Counted from the first letter of the stretch, positions 37,847 to 47,026 are shown. The stretch: 64,000 bases of DNA from Hydrotalea flava (GCF_001623405.1 NZ_LUHG01000106.1:1-64000), one strand, 5' to 3'. The notes: a model not told the origin generated them from the sequence alone. Made by a program: numbers and translations.

Positions 37847-40300
37847 TTAAAAATTTAAACCTTTTATGTTTCGACCATCCACTTTTTTATTTAAATTATC
37901 ATCTTCCTCTTTTTTTGATTTACCAAAAAAATAAACAAAAGAAAGATGAATATCTTGGAACTTCGTAATTTCAAAATAAGATGCAAAAATATCTGGTGAA
38001 GAATAACTCGATTTTATTCTCTTGTCTAAATTAAAAATATGATTCCATTCACATTTAGCAAACAATTTATTCTTGAATAAATTTTTATTGAGAGTTAACG
38101 ACATGTTTGGATTTGTTAATGTAGATACTTCAAAAACGTCATAATTTTTATTTCGAAATTCAAATAAAAATTCCACACTTGTAGTATTTGAAATATTATA
38201 TGTAATATTTTCGGACAACTTAATAAAATAGTTATTATTCTGAATATGACTATTAAAATTATTATTTTTTAAAACACCATCATAAAGATTAAATCTTAAA
38301 CATTCCATATTAACATTGGAAATAGTGCTAAATGCTTTTGACCAATTATTGTTAACAGAAAAATCAAAGCCAACCTTTAATTTTTTTCCAATATTAGAAT
38401 ATACATTGGAAAAATTAATTGAGTCAAAATCATAGGGGCCTTTAGAAATAAAATCAGTAGTATGTATAATATATAAGGTAGAATTATAATATGATTTTGG
38501 TCTTTCATAAATATGATAAAAAGTAAAAGAATTTGTAACTTCAGGTTGTAAACGAGCCGAACCCATTGATTGTTGATTAGGCCTATAACTTACTGGTGCA
38601 CCAGAAAGTTGATATGAATTAGGCAGTTCAAAGTCTTTCTGATATGAAAAAACAAATGTACCAGATTTCGAGGTTGATTTAAAAAAAGAAAACTTAGGTA
38701 AAAAATTCAAAATTTTAGAATCACTACTATATGAAGAATCGATTTTAGAAGTTACTATATACCTAACATCGTCAAGCTTTGCACCTAACATAAAGGTGCC
38801 TATATTAAAGTTTTTAGTTAAAGTAATTGATGAGGAAATTAAATTTTGCTTATAAGAGGTAAAACCTAATAGGTTTGGAAATATAATTCCGGTACCTGAA
38901 TAAATCATTCCAAATATAGAATTTGATTCATATTTTTGATATAGTATACTACTTTCAATTGTTAGATTCTTTAAGGTAAATTCATTTTTAAACTGTATAG
39001 CATTGTTGGAGTTATGAGAAGAATTATTTAAAACACTACTATCAATTTTATATAATGTTTTATAATTATACATGTTTTCAATATAATCATTATTTTTAGA
39101 ACAATTAATGCCAGCAAGTAAATAAAAAACTAAATTATCTTTTACTTTATATCTTATAGTAAGGTTTCCATATGTACTTGTTGTTCTTTTGGTAGTATTG
39201 TTTTGAAAATAGCTACTATCATTCTGTGCAGATAATACATTTGAAAAATTATTAAACAAAATATTTTGCTTATCATAATTAAGAGATACAAAAAAACCGA
39301 ATTTTTTATTAGGAGTGTATTGTACACTTAGTGAATTATACATTGGGGATACTGAATAATTTTCTCTATCAGAAGTTGAAAAATTTAAAATATTAGTACT
39401 AAATGATTTCCAAATAGCATTCCTATCAGCAGAGTAGTCGTTAAAATATTTAGTGCTTGTAAAATTAATAAATAAAAATTTTGAAGAGAGGTAACTTGAA
39501 AGTTTATACTCAGAAGTATTTCTTATTAATCCTATTCCATCAGAAAGTTGACCACCAAATGAGTATTTGAAATTTTTTTTTGTTACCAGATTTATAATAA
39601 ATTCATCATCTTTCAACTCAGCAGATAAAGGAGGGTTGAAAACTATTTCAATCTTTTCAACAATTTCTAATGGTAAATTTAGAATTACTTCTTTATTACT
39701 TTCTACCCCATTAAGAAAATATTTTGCTTTTTTATAATTGTATAATGTGTAATCATTATTATTCAAATGAATACCAGGAATAGTTTGTATAAAAGAATTT
39801 GCAGTAGGAGCTATAGCACTATTAACCAAACTTACATAATATGTTTTTTTATTAATGTCTATTTTATTTCTTATTTCTTTTACAATTACTTCGTCAATTT
39901 CTTTAATGGATGGTTGCAATCTAATTACACCTATATTAAATGTTCCGGATTTATTTAATAATAAATTGTTATAATAAAATTTAGATTCTTTAAAGAATTT
40001 AGAATTTACTTGCAAAATAAATGAAATATTTTCTTTGGGAACTTTTACTTCAAATTCACCTTTTTCATTTGTTAAAAAAGTAAGAGTATTTTTTAAAGGC
40101 AAATCATAAGTTAGATTAATTTTTAAAAAGGGAATTCCTTCTTTCGTTAAACTGTCTATTACCTTTCCTTTTATTGTTAAATAAACTCCAATATTATTAT
40201 CAAATTGCACATTTTCATTTGTAATATTCTGGGAATAAGAGCAAATACTTATAGAATAAAATACAATTGCTTTAATATATTTTACAAGTTTTATTTTCAT
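37847..40300 (-). CDS. Outer-membrane beta-barrel receptor, operon B
   Basis: This is an 817-residue exported protein from ATG 40300 (KLVKYIKAIVFYSISICSYS signal). A carboxypeptidase-regulatory-like domain (YLTIKGKVIDSLTKEGIPFL) precedes a plug-like region (NSFIQTIPGIHLNNNDY) and a barrel. The C-terminal 30 residues are polar (KSKKEEDDNLNKKVDGRNI) and follow the last barrel strand. AT content and asparagine/lysine/serine use are higher than in flanking housekeeping genes, suggesting an accessory origin. It starts just after the MauE/DoxX-like gene. Confidence 0.82.
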   Translation of the reverse strand: MKIKLVKYIKAIVFYSISICSYSQNITNENVQFDNNIGVYLTIKGKVIDSLTKEGIPFLKINLTYDLPLKNTLTFLTNEKGEFEVKVPKENISFILQVNSKFFKESKFYYNNLLLNKSGTFNIGVIRLQPSIKEIDEVIVKEIRNKIDINKKTYYVSLVNSAIAPTANSFIQTIPGIHLNNNDYTLYNYKKAKYFLNGVESNKEVILNLPLEIVEKIEIVFNPPLSAELKDDEFIINLVTKKNFKYSFGGQLSDGIGLIRNTSEYKLSSYLSSKFLFINFTSTKYFNDYSADRNAIWKSFSTNILNFSTSDRENYSVSPMYNSLSVQYTPNKKFGFFVSLNYDKQNILFNNFSNVLSAQNDSSYFQNNTTKRTTSTYGNLTIRYKVKDNLVFYLLAGINCSKNNDYIENMYNYKTLYKIDSSVLNNSSHNSNNAIQFKNEFTLKNLTIESSILYQKYESNSIFGMIYSGTGIIFPNLLGFTSYKQNLISSSITLTKNFNIGTFMLGAKLDDVRYIVTSKIDSSYSSDSKILNFLPKFSFFKSTSKSGTFVFSYQKDFELPNSYQLSGAPVSYRPNQQSMGSARLQPEVTNSFTFYHIYERPKSYYNSTLYIIHTTDFISKGPYDFDSINFSNVYSNIGKKLKVGFDFSVNNNWSKAFSTISNVNMECLRFNLYDGVLKNNNFNSHIQNNNYFIKLSENITYNISNTTSVEFLFEFRNKNYDVFEVSTLTNPNMSLTLNKNLFKNKLFAKCEWNHIFNLDKRIKSSYSSPDIFASYFEITKFQDIHLSFVYFFGKSKKEEDDNLNKKVDGRNIKGLNF

Positions 40301-40302
40301 TT

Positions 40303-40722
40303 TTATTTTACGTTTGTTATGAAATAACCACATAATGAAAATATTATTAAAACAAAATTAAATACAATATGTTGCCTCCAAGTTAGTTCTTCAATAAAAC
40401 CACCACAACTACAAGGCAAATATGGACTATAAACAAGCATAAGTATAATATAACCGTTAAAAAGAAGAAGAACAAGAAAGGCAAATAAAAACCCCCACAC
40501 TTTTAGTCTATTAGAAATTAGCAGTAAAACAATAGCTATTTCAATGAGAATTATAAATATTCCTGTTTCTTTAATAAATTTATTATAAAGAAAAGGTGAT
40601 TTGGATAATGTAGAAATAAAATTATCAAAATCAATAATTTTTTGTAAACTTGAATAAAGAAAAACAAAAATTAGTACACTAGAAAATATGTATACCAATT
40701 TAAAAATTATATTTTGATTCAT
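40303..40722 (-). CDS. MauE/DoxX-like redox membrane protein
   Basis: This is a 139-residue protein from ATG 40722. Four hydrophobic segments are seen, and between segments three and four lies SPYLPCSCGGFIEELTWR, whose CxCGG motif is typical of MauE/DoxX-family redox-associated membrane proteins. Such proteins help form or transfer disulfides across the inner membrane. Its neighbours include a secreted peptide with two cysteines, so a substrate link is plausible. It overlaps the end of the propeller-like gene by 23 bp, a sign of coupling. Confidence 0.75.
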   Translation of the reverse strand: MNQNIIFKLVYIFSSVLIFVFLYSSLQKIIDFDNFISTLSKSPFLYNKFIKETGIFIILIEIAIVLLLISNRLKVWGFLFAFLVLLLFNGYIILMLVYSPYLPCSCGGFIEELTWRQHIVFNFVLIIFSLCGYFITNVK

Positions 40723-41773
40723 AAATGAAAAGATTTTTTGAGTATACAAGAAATATTTTATTTTCAAGTATAAAAAAATCATTTAAATTATCTCCGTCAA
40801 GTTTGGGAATATAATAACTACCATCGTAGTTTAACACATTACTAATATTATAAACATCAAGTACTATATTTCCTTTAAAATCACCATCATTATTAGCAGC
40901 TACTAATGAATGATTAAAAAGTTTGTTATTTAAAACTTGTGCATTAGGATTAGACATTCTAACTGGAGATGCATACTGTAACCGTCCAGTACCATTAGTA
41001 CCAATAAAAGTAACAATCGGCCCATTAGAAATAGTGTCAATTAATTTTCCTTTTAGAGAGACTTTAAGATTTGAATCTAAAACAAATATTGAATTTTTAT
41101 AAAAACAAGTATACACGAGTTTACTATTCCCAGAAATATTTAATATTCCATCATCGACCATATCAATCAAAAATAAATTACTTGTATCAACTTTTTGATA
41201 AATAATATTTTGATTCAAATCTTTTTTATACTTCAAAAAAGTAAACACAAAATCTTTATTTATATTCTGTTTTGACTCAGTTTCAAAAATAAAATCAACA
41301 TCATTAAGTTTCCATCCTCTATTAAATAAAAAGTTTGTTTTAATTTCATTTGTAGCATGGGAAGCAATATCATATGTATAAATAGTGTGTGCAGCTTCTG
41401 AAAATATATAAATAATACCATTCCTTGCGTCGATAGAAATACTGCTGACAGAAATAGGGGTTTTAAAAATTTCATTAATATAAATTGTGGAATTTTCAAT
41501 TGCAGGGCGGCTTTCAGAAAATCTATAAATTGTATTTGTTGTGAAGCTCTGTAAATAAATTTGCTTATTATAATAGCCTAATATTTTATAATTACCATTA
41601 AATAAATTTACGTTTTGTATTAAAGTTAATTCAGCTATATTTATTTTTTTTCTTTCAAATCCACCGTATTGTAAAAAATGTTTACTTTGATTAGTTTTAA
41701 AATTTATTAAAAAAACCACTATTAATAAAACAACAATAAAACTGCCAAAAATTAAAACTATATTCTTCTTCAT
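40700..41773 (-). CDS. Propeller-like exported protein, operon B
   Basis: This is a 357-residue protein with an uncleaved-looking N-terminal membrane anchor (IVLIFGSFIVVLLIVVFLIN). The rest is built of short repeated strands (ISIDARNGIIYIFSEAAHTI, then FFILENKIFLVYSKN), as in six-bladed beta-propellers of the kind found beside small secreted peptides in other Bacteroidota. No catalytic motif is seen. It follows the peptide gene and its hairpin and is coupled to the MauE/DoxX-like gene. Confidence 0.6.
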   Translation of the reverse strand: MKKNIVLIFGSFIVVLLIVVFLINFKTNQSKHFLQYGGFERKKINIAELTLIQNVNLFNGNYKILGYYNKQIYLQSFTTNTIYRFSESRPAIENSTIYINEIFKTPISVSSISIDARNGIIYIFSEAAHTIYTYDIASHATNEIKTNFLFNRGWKLNDVDFIFETESKQNINKDFVFTFLKYKKDLNQNIIYQKVDTSNLFLIDMVDDGILNISGNSKLVYTCFYKNSIFVLDSNLKVSLKGKLIDTISNGPIVTFIGTNGTGRLQYASPVRMSNPNAQVLNNKLFNHSLVAANNDGDFKGNIVLDVYNISNVLNYDGSYYIPKLDGDNLNDFFILENKIFLVYSKNLFIYESKYNF

Positions 41774-41800
41774 AAATTAATTTTTTAAGAAAACAGTCAA

Positions 41801-41837
41801 CAAAAAACCTATTGTTACTAGAATTAGTAACAATAGG
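41801..41837 (-). terminator. Strong hairpin terminator after peptide gene B
   Basis: A perfect 13-bp inverted repeat (CCTATTGTTACTA at 41808-41820 and its complement at 41825-41837) with a 4-nt loop is followed on the minus strand by TTTTTT. It lies 15 bp after the peptide stop codon and before the propeller-like gene. It should make most transcripts end after the peptide, with the remaining genes expressed by read-through. Confidence 0.88.
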
Positions 41838-41851
41838 GGTATTTTCTACTA

Positions 41852-42037
41852 CTAAAGTTTTATGGTTGCAAGACCACTTACCGATTTAACAGTTACGCCA
41901 CCAAGTGTAACTTTGTAACAAGTTTGTTTAGCAGCGGCACAACTAGCAGTCTGTGCTTTAGCAGTATTACTAAGTAAAACAAGCACCACTGCAACTAGTA
42001 CTGGCAATACAACTGATAATAGTTTTAATTTTTGCAT
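41852..42037 (-). CDS. Small secreted two-cysteine peptide, operon B
   Basis: This is a 61-residue precursor with a signal peptide (hydrophobic VVLPVLVAVVLVLL, cleavage near AKAQ at about residue 29). The mature peptide is about 32 residues with cysteines at 33 and 40 and a hydrophobic tail (GGVTVKSVSGLATIKL). It is too short for a known family match. Position, the strong promoter, and the hairpin right after it suggest high expression. The pattern resembles NVEALA-type peptide loci of other Bacteroidota, but that motif itself is not present. Confidence 0.7.
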   Translation of the reverse strand: MQKLKLLSVVLPVLVAVVLVLLSNTAKAQTASCAAAKQTCYKVTLGGVTVKSVSGLATIKL

Positions 42038-42203
42038 TATTAAGATTTTTATGTTTTACCCTCCCCTGCCTAACGCTCATGGGGTCGGATGTTCAGCGGA
42101 TTTTTTACTTGCTTTGCTGCAAGGGGTAATACCTGTTTATTGCATGGCCTTTGTAACAAACAGTATTTCCTGTTTTTTACCGGTAAATGGTATGATGGGT
42201 GTA
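42038..42203 (-). promoter_or_regulatory. Conserved transcribed leader of operon B
   Basis: From the predicted start site near 42203 to the peptide start codon is a leader of about 165 nt that is nearly identical in operons A and C. It can form small hairpins: 42158-42175 (6-bp stem, GAAATA loop), 42108-42123 (5-bp stem), and the palindrome TTTACCGGTAAA at 42176-42187. It may be a structured regulatory RNA, or simply a recent duplication. I recognise no known riboswitch. Confidence 0.45.
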
Positions 42204-42552
42204 CATCCAATCATATAAGGTAAAAATAATCACTCAAAACCACAAAAACGTACGTAGTTCTACGCTATTTTTTAAAACTTAAACAAAATTTGTATATGAT
42301 AGCTAAATAGTATAATATTGCTATATAAAATGTATCCCTGCATGGCAAGTACGATAAAAATAGCCATCATTGATGATCGTTTATGCGATTTGGAACTCAT
42401 TACCCATGCTGTGCAACGTATCAATGGTTGTTCCATTATCCTTAAGCATACCCGGCCCATGCAATTTTTTGAGCATTTAATGGAAAGTACCCAAATACCG
42501 GATGTGCTGATTACCGATTGCCAAATGCCCGAAATAGATGGCATGGCACTTA
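42057..42552. repeat. Control-region and regulator repeat, copy B
   Basis: This is almost identical to copy C at 50322-50817, displaced by 8,265 bp and in the same orientation. After the first 30 or so bases the only difference I find over about 470 bp is C at 42338 versus A at 50603. It holds the leader, operon promoter, operator, the regulator promoter and the first 70 codons of the response regulator. Similarity ends abruptly after GGCACTTA. Confidence 0.92.
42208..42264 (-). promoter_or_regulatory. Operon B promoter with CGTAG operator
   Basis: On the minus strand: operator at 42253-42264 (CGTAGTTCTACG, perfect 5-bp arms), 13-bp gap, -33 TTTTG at 42235-42239, 19-bp spacer, -7 TATGATTG at 42208-42215. 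This fits the Bacteroidota consensus TTTG-N19/20-TAnnTTTG with one mismatch in the -7 box. The operator just upstream of the -33 box fits activation by a regulator. Confidence 0.7.
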
Positions 42553-42566
42553 TTAGTTTAACTTAG
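42342..42566 (+). pseudogene. Truncated response regulator (5' part only)
   Basis: The first 70 codons are identical to the intact regulator at 50607, including the acidic pair IIDD and phospho-acceptor Asp59 in LITDCQMP. After ALI the frame runs into foreign sequence and stops at TAG 42564-42566. The DNA-binding domain is missing. It is convergent with the S41 peptidase gene, 6 bp away. It keeps its own promoter, so a receiver fragment could still be made. Confidence 0.9.
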
Positions 42567-42572
42567 TTTTTT

Positions 42573-43745
42573 TTATTTCAATAAATCAATCGCTTTTTCT
42601 AATTGAGGATCAGTTCCATTTTGTAGAGCCGAAAGATTAAATACAACAGAATAATCTGGAGGAAACCCCTTTCCCTCATAAATTTTACCATCAATATATT
42701 TAAATTTAGCAGATGAAGTTTGTACACTCATAAAACCGGGTATAGTAAAACTGCCATCATTATATAAATTATTATCACTAACAATCGGGCCTGTTGCACC
42801 AAACGTTTTTTCACCAACAAAAACAGAATTAGGTAATGCTTTAACTGCCATTACAGTGGCTTCCGCTAAAGAAGCTGAAACATTATCAGCTAAAACAATA
42901 ATCGGAATGTTTAACTGCTTTGCACTTTGTTGTGGCTTAATATAAGCTGTAAGCCATGAGCTATAATCAAATCTTCCATTGCCAGTTTTATACTGAGTAT
43001 AACCAAAAATCAAGGGTTTATTAATCAACCTGCCAATTAAAAAATTTAAGTCGCTTAAATCACCTCCATAATTACTTCTTACATCAATTATTAATCCTTT
43101 TATATTGGCAGACAAGTTATTTAATGTACTGAAAAATGAATTTAAAATGGGTTGTATTTTATTAGCTGTTGTTGAATAGTATGCTTTTGACAATGAAAAA
43201 TAATTACAAGAAAAAAATAAAATATTATGCTGAATAGTTCCGTATAAAACAGTTGAAGGCTGCCCTCCGTATGAATAAGAATTCTCAACACCTAATTGAT
43301 AATTTGCATCTAAATAACCTGTATCTACTTTATAAAAAGCATACGGATTATGAAATCCGTATAAATTCTTTTTCTTATCATAAGCAGGATAAATAAATGA
43401 ATCTATAATAGCATTTTGCATAAATGAAATATAATAATGCCCATCCATTATGGTTTTTGTCATCTCTTTAAAATAAGAAACACTCTTTTTTATATCGGCA
43501 GTGTTATTCAAATCTAACTTTGCAAATACAGGCTTATATTTTAGATACATCTTATTCCAATTGGTTGTATCAATATCCCAATAAACGTAATTTGCATTCA
43601 TTTTATTCCAGTATTGCTCAAACACATCATTAAAGGTTTTAGGAGTGTTGTTATTTATTGGAAAAGTAATTTTCTTACATGAAATACAGAAGATAAAGCT
43701 CAATATGCTTATAACGAACCAATATTTGAGCAAATTATTTTGCAT
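42573..43745 (-). CDS. S41-family peptidase-like lipoprotein
   Basis: This is a 390-residue lipoprotein (signal ILSFIFCISC, then KK). The C-terminal part carries the S41 (tail-specific/CPP) fold: GLIIDVRSNYGGD, then VLADNVSASLAEATVMAVKA, then FVGEKTFGATGP. The serine in SASLAEA fits the catalytic nucleophile. No PDZ domain is obvious. It should act in the envelope on unfolded or C-terminal peptide segments. It ends the duplicated module operon, with no counterpart after the first module copy. Confidence 0.82.
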   Translation of the reverse strand: MQNNLLKYWFVISILSFIFCISCKKITFPINNNTPKTFNDVFEQYWNKMNANYVYWDIDTTNWNKMYLKYKPVFAKLDLNNTADIKKSVSYFKEMTKTIMDGHYYISFMQNAIIDSFIYPAYDKKKNLYGFHNPYAFYKVDTGYLDANYQLGVENSYSYGGQPSTVLYGTIQHNILFFSCNYFSLSKAYYSTTANKIQPILNSFFSTLNNLSANIKGLIIDVRSNYGGDLSDLNFLIGRLINKPLIFGYTQYKTGNGRFDYSSWLTAYIKPQQSAKQLNIPIIVLADNVSASLAEATVMAVKALPNSVFVGEKTFGATGPIVSDNNLYNDGSFTIPGFMSVQTSSAKFKYIDGKIYEGKGFPPDYSVVFNLSALQNGTDPQLEKAIDLLK

Positions 43746-43757
43746 TGATTTTAATTT

Positions 43758-44492
43758 TTAAATATGTAGATGCAACATGTAGCCTATATAGATTACAATT
43801 GTTTGATCGTATTGCATAATTTGATTAATGCTATATTTTTTTTGCTGTGAAGTAAGCGACTGGTAAAATCTTGCATTACAAAACAATGAATACTTTTTAT
43901 TAAGTTGATAGGTTGTTGTTATTCCCGCCAATGCACCAAACTCAAAACGATTATCTTTTGTATTATTGAATTGATATTTTTGGGAATAGTTTGTATAGCG
44001 TAAATAGTGTGTAATTTGTCCGTTTGTATTTATGCTATCATAACTGCTATATATATTAGGGATAACGCCCTTTATTTTACCAAAAGCCCAATAGGAAACA
44101 AAGAATCCAGCATCAGTAAAAAATTGCCATTTGTTTTTTTGAAAGATTTTATACTGAAAAATGATTGGTAATTGTAAATAAAGGTTTCTGTATTTCGTAT
44201 ATATACCCGTATAATTTACAGTGCGAACAAATGAGTAATCTTTATGCAGTAAATCTATTTCTGTTTGTAAATTTATTTTATTGTTACATTTATAGTTTGA
44301 TATTATGGCAGTACCAAAACCATTACCATTTTTGTTTTGAGTAAATGTTCGATTAGAAATGTCAGTTTGTAAATGATTATTAGTATAAGCTGCTGAAAAT
44401 CCTATGCTAAATTGGGATATTCCTTTAAAGTAAAAACCTAATGCAAGAGTAGCAAATACTATTTTATAGCTTTTACTTAACAAGTATTTCAT
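43758..44492 (-). CDS. Outer-membrane beta-barrel protein, module copy 2
   Basis: This is a 244-residue protein with a signal peptide ending near GISQ and alternating strands of a small outer-membrane barrel (PorT-like group): FSIGFSAAYTNNHLQTDI, INLQTEIDLLHKDYSFVRTV, FQYKIFQKNKWQFFTDAGFF. It is a paralogue of the frame-shifted gene at 47027-47744. Its start overlaps the upstream gene by 20 bp, so translation is coupled. Function is unknown; it is the fourth gene of the module. Confidence 0.75.
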   Translation of the reverse strand: MKYLLSKSYKIVFATLALGFYFKGISQFSIGFSAAYTNNHLQTDISNRTFTQNKNGNGFGTAIISNYKCNNKINLQTEIDLLHKDYSFVRTVNYTGIYTKYRNLYLQLPIIFQYKIFQKNKWQFFTDAGFFVSYWAFGKIKGVIPNIYSSYDSINTNGQITHYLRYTNYSQKYQFNNTKDNRFEFGALAGITTTYQLNKKYSLFCNARFYQSLTSQQKKYSINQIMQYDQTIVIYIGYMLHLHI

Positions 44493-44985
44493 GTGTATTT
44501 AATGCCTCTTTTAAAAAGCATTCATATTTTGTTTTTGGAAATTTGCAATCCTTTAAAGTTAAAATATACCAAGTACCATATTTCTTTGTTTTTTTTACTT
44601 TTATTTTTTTCACCGTTACACTGTCACCTTTATGTATAAAGCCTAACAATTTATCATGTTCTCGTGAAACTGAAGCACCATAAGGATAGTTACTTCTATA
44701 ACTTTCCTCTTCACTATTTCTGAAGAGCCATAAAGACCAATTGAATGGACTTTTAAAACTTATATAATTATACCACCCATATACAGTATCAGAACCCTTG
44801 CCAATATACAATGTCTGATTTATTGTAATAATACTATTATTGCTTAAAATAATAGTATCATTATTCTCGGAGACATAGTGAATTTTTATAGAATCATTAC
44901 TAGATAAAATATTACTTTGAGCATAGGAAAAACTAACTCCTATGCTCAAAATAAAAGAAAGAATGCACTTTTTACTTATACTCAT
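44473..44985 (-). CDS. Secreted module protein, copy 2
   Basis: This is a 170-residue exported protein (signal ending SFSYAQ) and a paralogue of the protein at 47766. Shared landmarks are IITINQTLYIGKGSDTVYG against KIYEGLTLQVGSGSGINGI, GDSVTVKKIKVKKTKKYG against GDRLVVKRITKKGNKKFG, and a C-terminal NTHEILVK against NSKEILL. It is mostly beta-strand. I recognise no named family. Confidence 0.7.
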   Translation of the reverse strand: MSISKKCILSFILSIGVSFSYAQSNILSSNDSIKIHYVSENNDTIILSNNSIITINQTLYIGKGSDTVYGWYNYISFKSPFNWSLWLFRNSEEESYRSNYPYGASVSREHDKLLGFIHKGDSVTVKKIKVKKTKKYGTWYILTLKDCKFPKTKYECFLKEALNTHEILVK

Positions 44986-45010
44986 TTAAGAAAGCGAATT
45001 TATAAAATTA

Positions 45011-45355
45011 CTAATTTTTAAAATGCAAAATGAGTGCTACTGGATTAGTGCCATCGTTTACCATTACTTTAGCCACATCATAATAATTTAAGTATAATAA
45101 ATTAAAAATTTGTAATTGGTTCTGAATTGAAATAAATCCATTTGAAAAAGACCATGTTGTGCCTAAAGTTGGTGAAATATTTGTCGGGAATCCTCCATTA
45201 TCTGTCCAAGCAATTATCCTATGTATGTTATTATCCTTAATAACTTTTTGCAATTCTGTTGTTATCCGGTCGGCAGGAGTTTGAACCGTTTGCTTAGTAC
45301 AAGAAAAACTAAGTAATAATAAAAGTAGAACAGTAAATAATCTAATATCTTTCAT
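45011..45355 (-). CDS. Small lipoprotein, module copy 2
   Basis: This is a 114-residue lipoprotein (VLLLLLLSFSC, then TKQ). It is a weak paralogue of the protein at 48295: both start the mature part with a short helix (ITTELQKVIK against ITAAKLQKVMA) followed by strands and end with a short aromatic stretch (LILHFKN against NNWFLYF). No domain is recognised. It is the second gene of the module. Confidence 0.65.
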   Translation of the reverse strand: MKDIRLFTVLLLLLLSFSCTKQTVQTPADRITTELQKVIKDNNIHRIIAWTDNGGFPTNISPTLGTTWSFSNGFISIQNQLQIFNLLYLNYYDVAKVMVNDGTNPVALILHFKN

Positions 45356-45366
45356 AAAACTATAGT

Positions 45367-46896
45367 TTAATTATTTACGATATTTGCCAAGAAGGTTTTT
45401 ATAATAGTCGATTTAGGAGCACCATTATTGGGAACAACATCAAAAATCACACGTACCGCTGCCTGATTGGAAGGTTGAGAGCCATGTTCCAAAGTATAAT
45501 TAGTTGTTACGGATGTGCCTGTATATACATTATAGCTACCTACTGTTTCATTATTACCAAATGCCTGAAAATTATAAGCTGTATTTGGATTTAAAATTAC
45601 AACTTGTGTTTGTAAATTTTTTATAATAGCCCCATCAGACAAACTATTTATAACATTAGGGTTGGTAATAAAAGCAGAATTAAAAATATTACTATTTACG
45701 GTATACAGATTTGTGTATTTAGTAGAGGGCACATTAACTCCACCTTCATTGACATAAACAATAGACGTTGTTGTATGTTTGTTAATAATAGGGGTTGATG
45801 AAAGACTAAAAACCCCCATTGGTTGATTATAGCCAGGAATGTAACCACTTGCAGACTGACTATTTGAAATACCGGGAATACCTATACCTAAACCAGGATC
45901 TGGTATAAAAGCCCCACTTTGAGATGAAGTACCGGTTAATTGAATTTTTGTATTCATTGTTAAATTTACTTCTTGTGTATTAGAACTACTTCCACCAAAT
46001 ATTCCATTGAAAATATTTTTCACTACACCAGATAATCCACTTTGCAATCCGTCTTGAATTGACTTGAATATGTTACCAGGCAATCCTAATGTATTTTGTG
46101 TATAATTCGTTTTATCACCTCCAGCATTGTTGCTAAAGATAGCCAACCCTGTTGCCTCTAATGCTCCTTGTGTGAGGAGCCCTGATATATCAAAGCTAGG
46201 AGCAGGTGTTGATATCGTACCATTAATTGTTCCTTGTTGTGTGCCTCCTAAAGCTATACTTGATACACTTGTCCACTTCAAAGTCCAATTTAATCCTAAT
46301 TGCTGGTATGTGCTTGTTACAATATTAGGGTCATAGGCAATTTCATATTGAGAGGCATACCATGTACCCGTAGCCAATTGAGTAGGCTCAATTTTTGAGA
46401 TTGAAGTTTGGTTTTTTGTTACATCAACTACATCTTGTCCTATATAATTTAGCATAGAAGAAGAAATGGAGTTGGGCGCTAAATTCAGACCACTTGTTAA
46501 ATAATCCGATGCAACAAATCCGTTATTAGTAACATAAACATAAATCCGTAACAATCCTCTATACTTATTATACAATGCAAACCAAGGATTGGCAGGTAAA
46601 GAAGTTGTATTGAAAACATTATATACTAATGTCCAACCATCACTACTTTTATAATCATACCAAATATCAGGAGAAAACCCTTTTACTGAACCATTTGCCC
46701 AAGGCACTAAAATAGATGTACCAGTTGGTGTTGGCATGTAATCGGCTGTTTCCCAACTTAATGGAAATGGTTGTATGCCGTCGGTTCCAGTTGTAGAGAT
46801 AGAAGAATTTAAATTTTTTTTACAGCCTGTTGAAACTAAGGTTGCAAATAAGAATAATAATAATACTAAACGAAAAAGTCGAATTGAGTTTTTCAT
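45367..46896 (-). CDS. Large module lipoprotein, copy 2
   Basis: This is a 509-residue lipoprotein (lipobox cysteine at 25). A paralogue at 48635 shares the order TDGIQPFPLSWETADYMPTP, YRGLLRIYVYVTNNG, YEIAYDP and the closing STIIKTFLANIVNN. In the middle (about 271-302) is a glycine-rich hydrophobic stretch (GLPGNIFKSIQDGLQSGLSG and on) between beta-rich halves. It could insert into membranes or stack against a partner, but no known family is recognised. It heads the second module copy, with 130 bp upstream and no recognised promoter of its own. Confidence 0.7.
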   Translation of the reverse strand: MKNSIRLFRLVLLLFLFATLVSTGCKKNLNSSISTTGTDGIQPFPLSWETADYMPTPTGTSILVPWANGSVKGFSPDIWYDYKSSDGWTLVYNVFNTTSLPANPWFALYNKYRGLLRIYVYVTNNGFVASDYLTSGLNLAPNSISSSMLNYIGQDVVDVTKNQTSISKIEPTQLATGTWYASQYEIAYDPNIVTSTYQQLGLNWTLKWTSVSSIALGGTQQGTINGTISTPAPSFDISGLLTQGALEATGLAIFSNNAGGDKTNYTQNTLGLPGNIFKSIQDGLQSGLSGVVKNIFNGIFGGSSSNTQEVNLTMNTKIQLTGTSSQSGAFIPDPGLGIGIPGISNSQSASGYIPGYNQPMGVFSLSSTPIINKHTTTSIVYVNEGGVNVPSTKYTNLYTVNSNIFNSAFITNPNVINSLSDGAIIKNLQTQVVILNPNTAYNFQAFGNNETVGSYNVYTGTSVTTNYTLEHGSQPSNQAAVRVIFDVVPNNGAPKSTIIKTFLANIVNN

Positions 46897-47026
46897 AAGC
46901 TAAGTGTCTAATCTATAACAAAAGAAAAACTTGAATATTAATAATATATCACCTAAATGTTAATAATGTATTATTTATTTAAGGGTATCTCTAAAAACCT
47001 AAGAACTGAAGCAATATTTTGCATTA

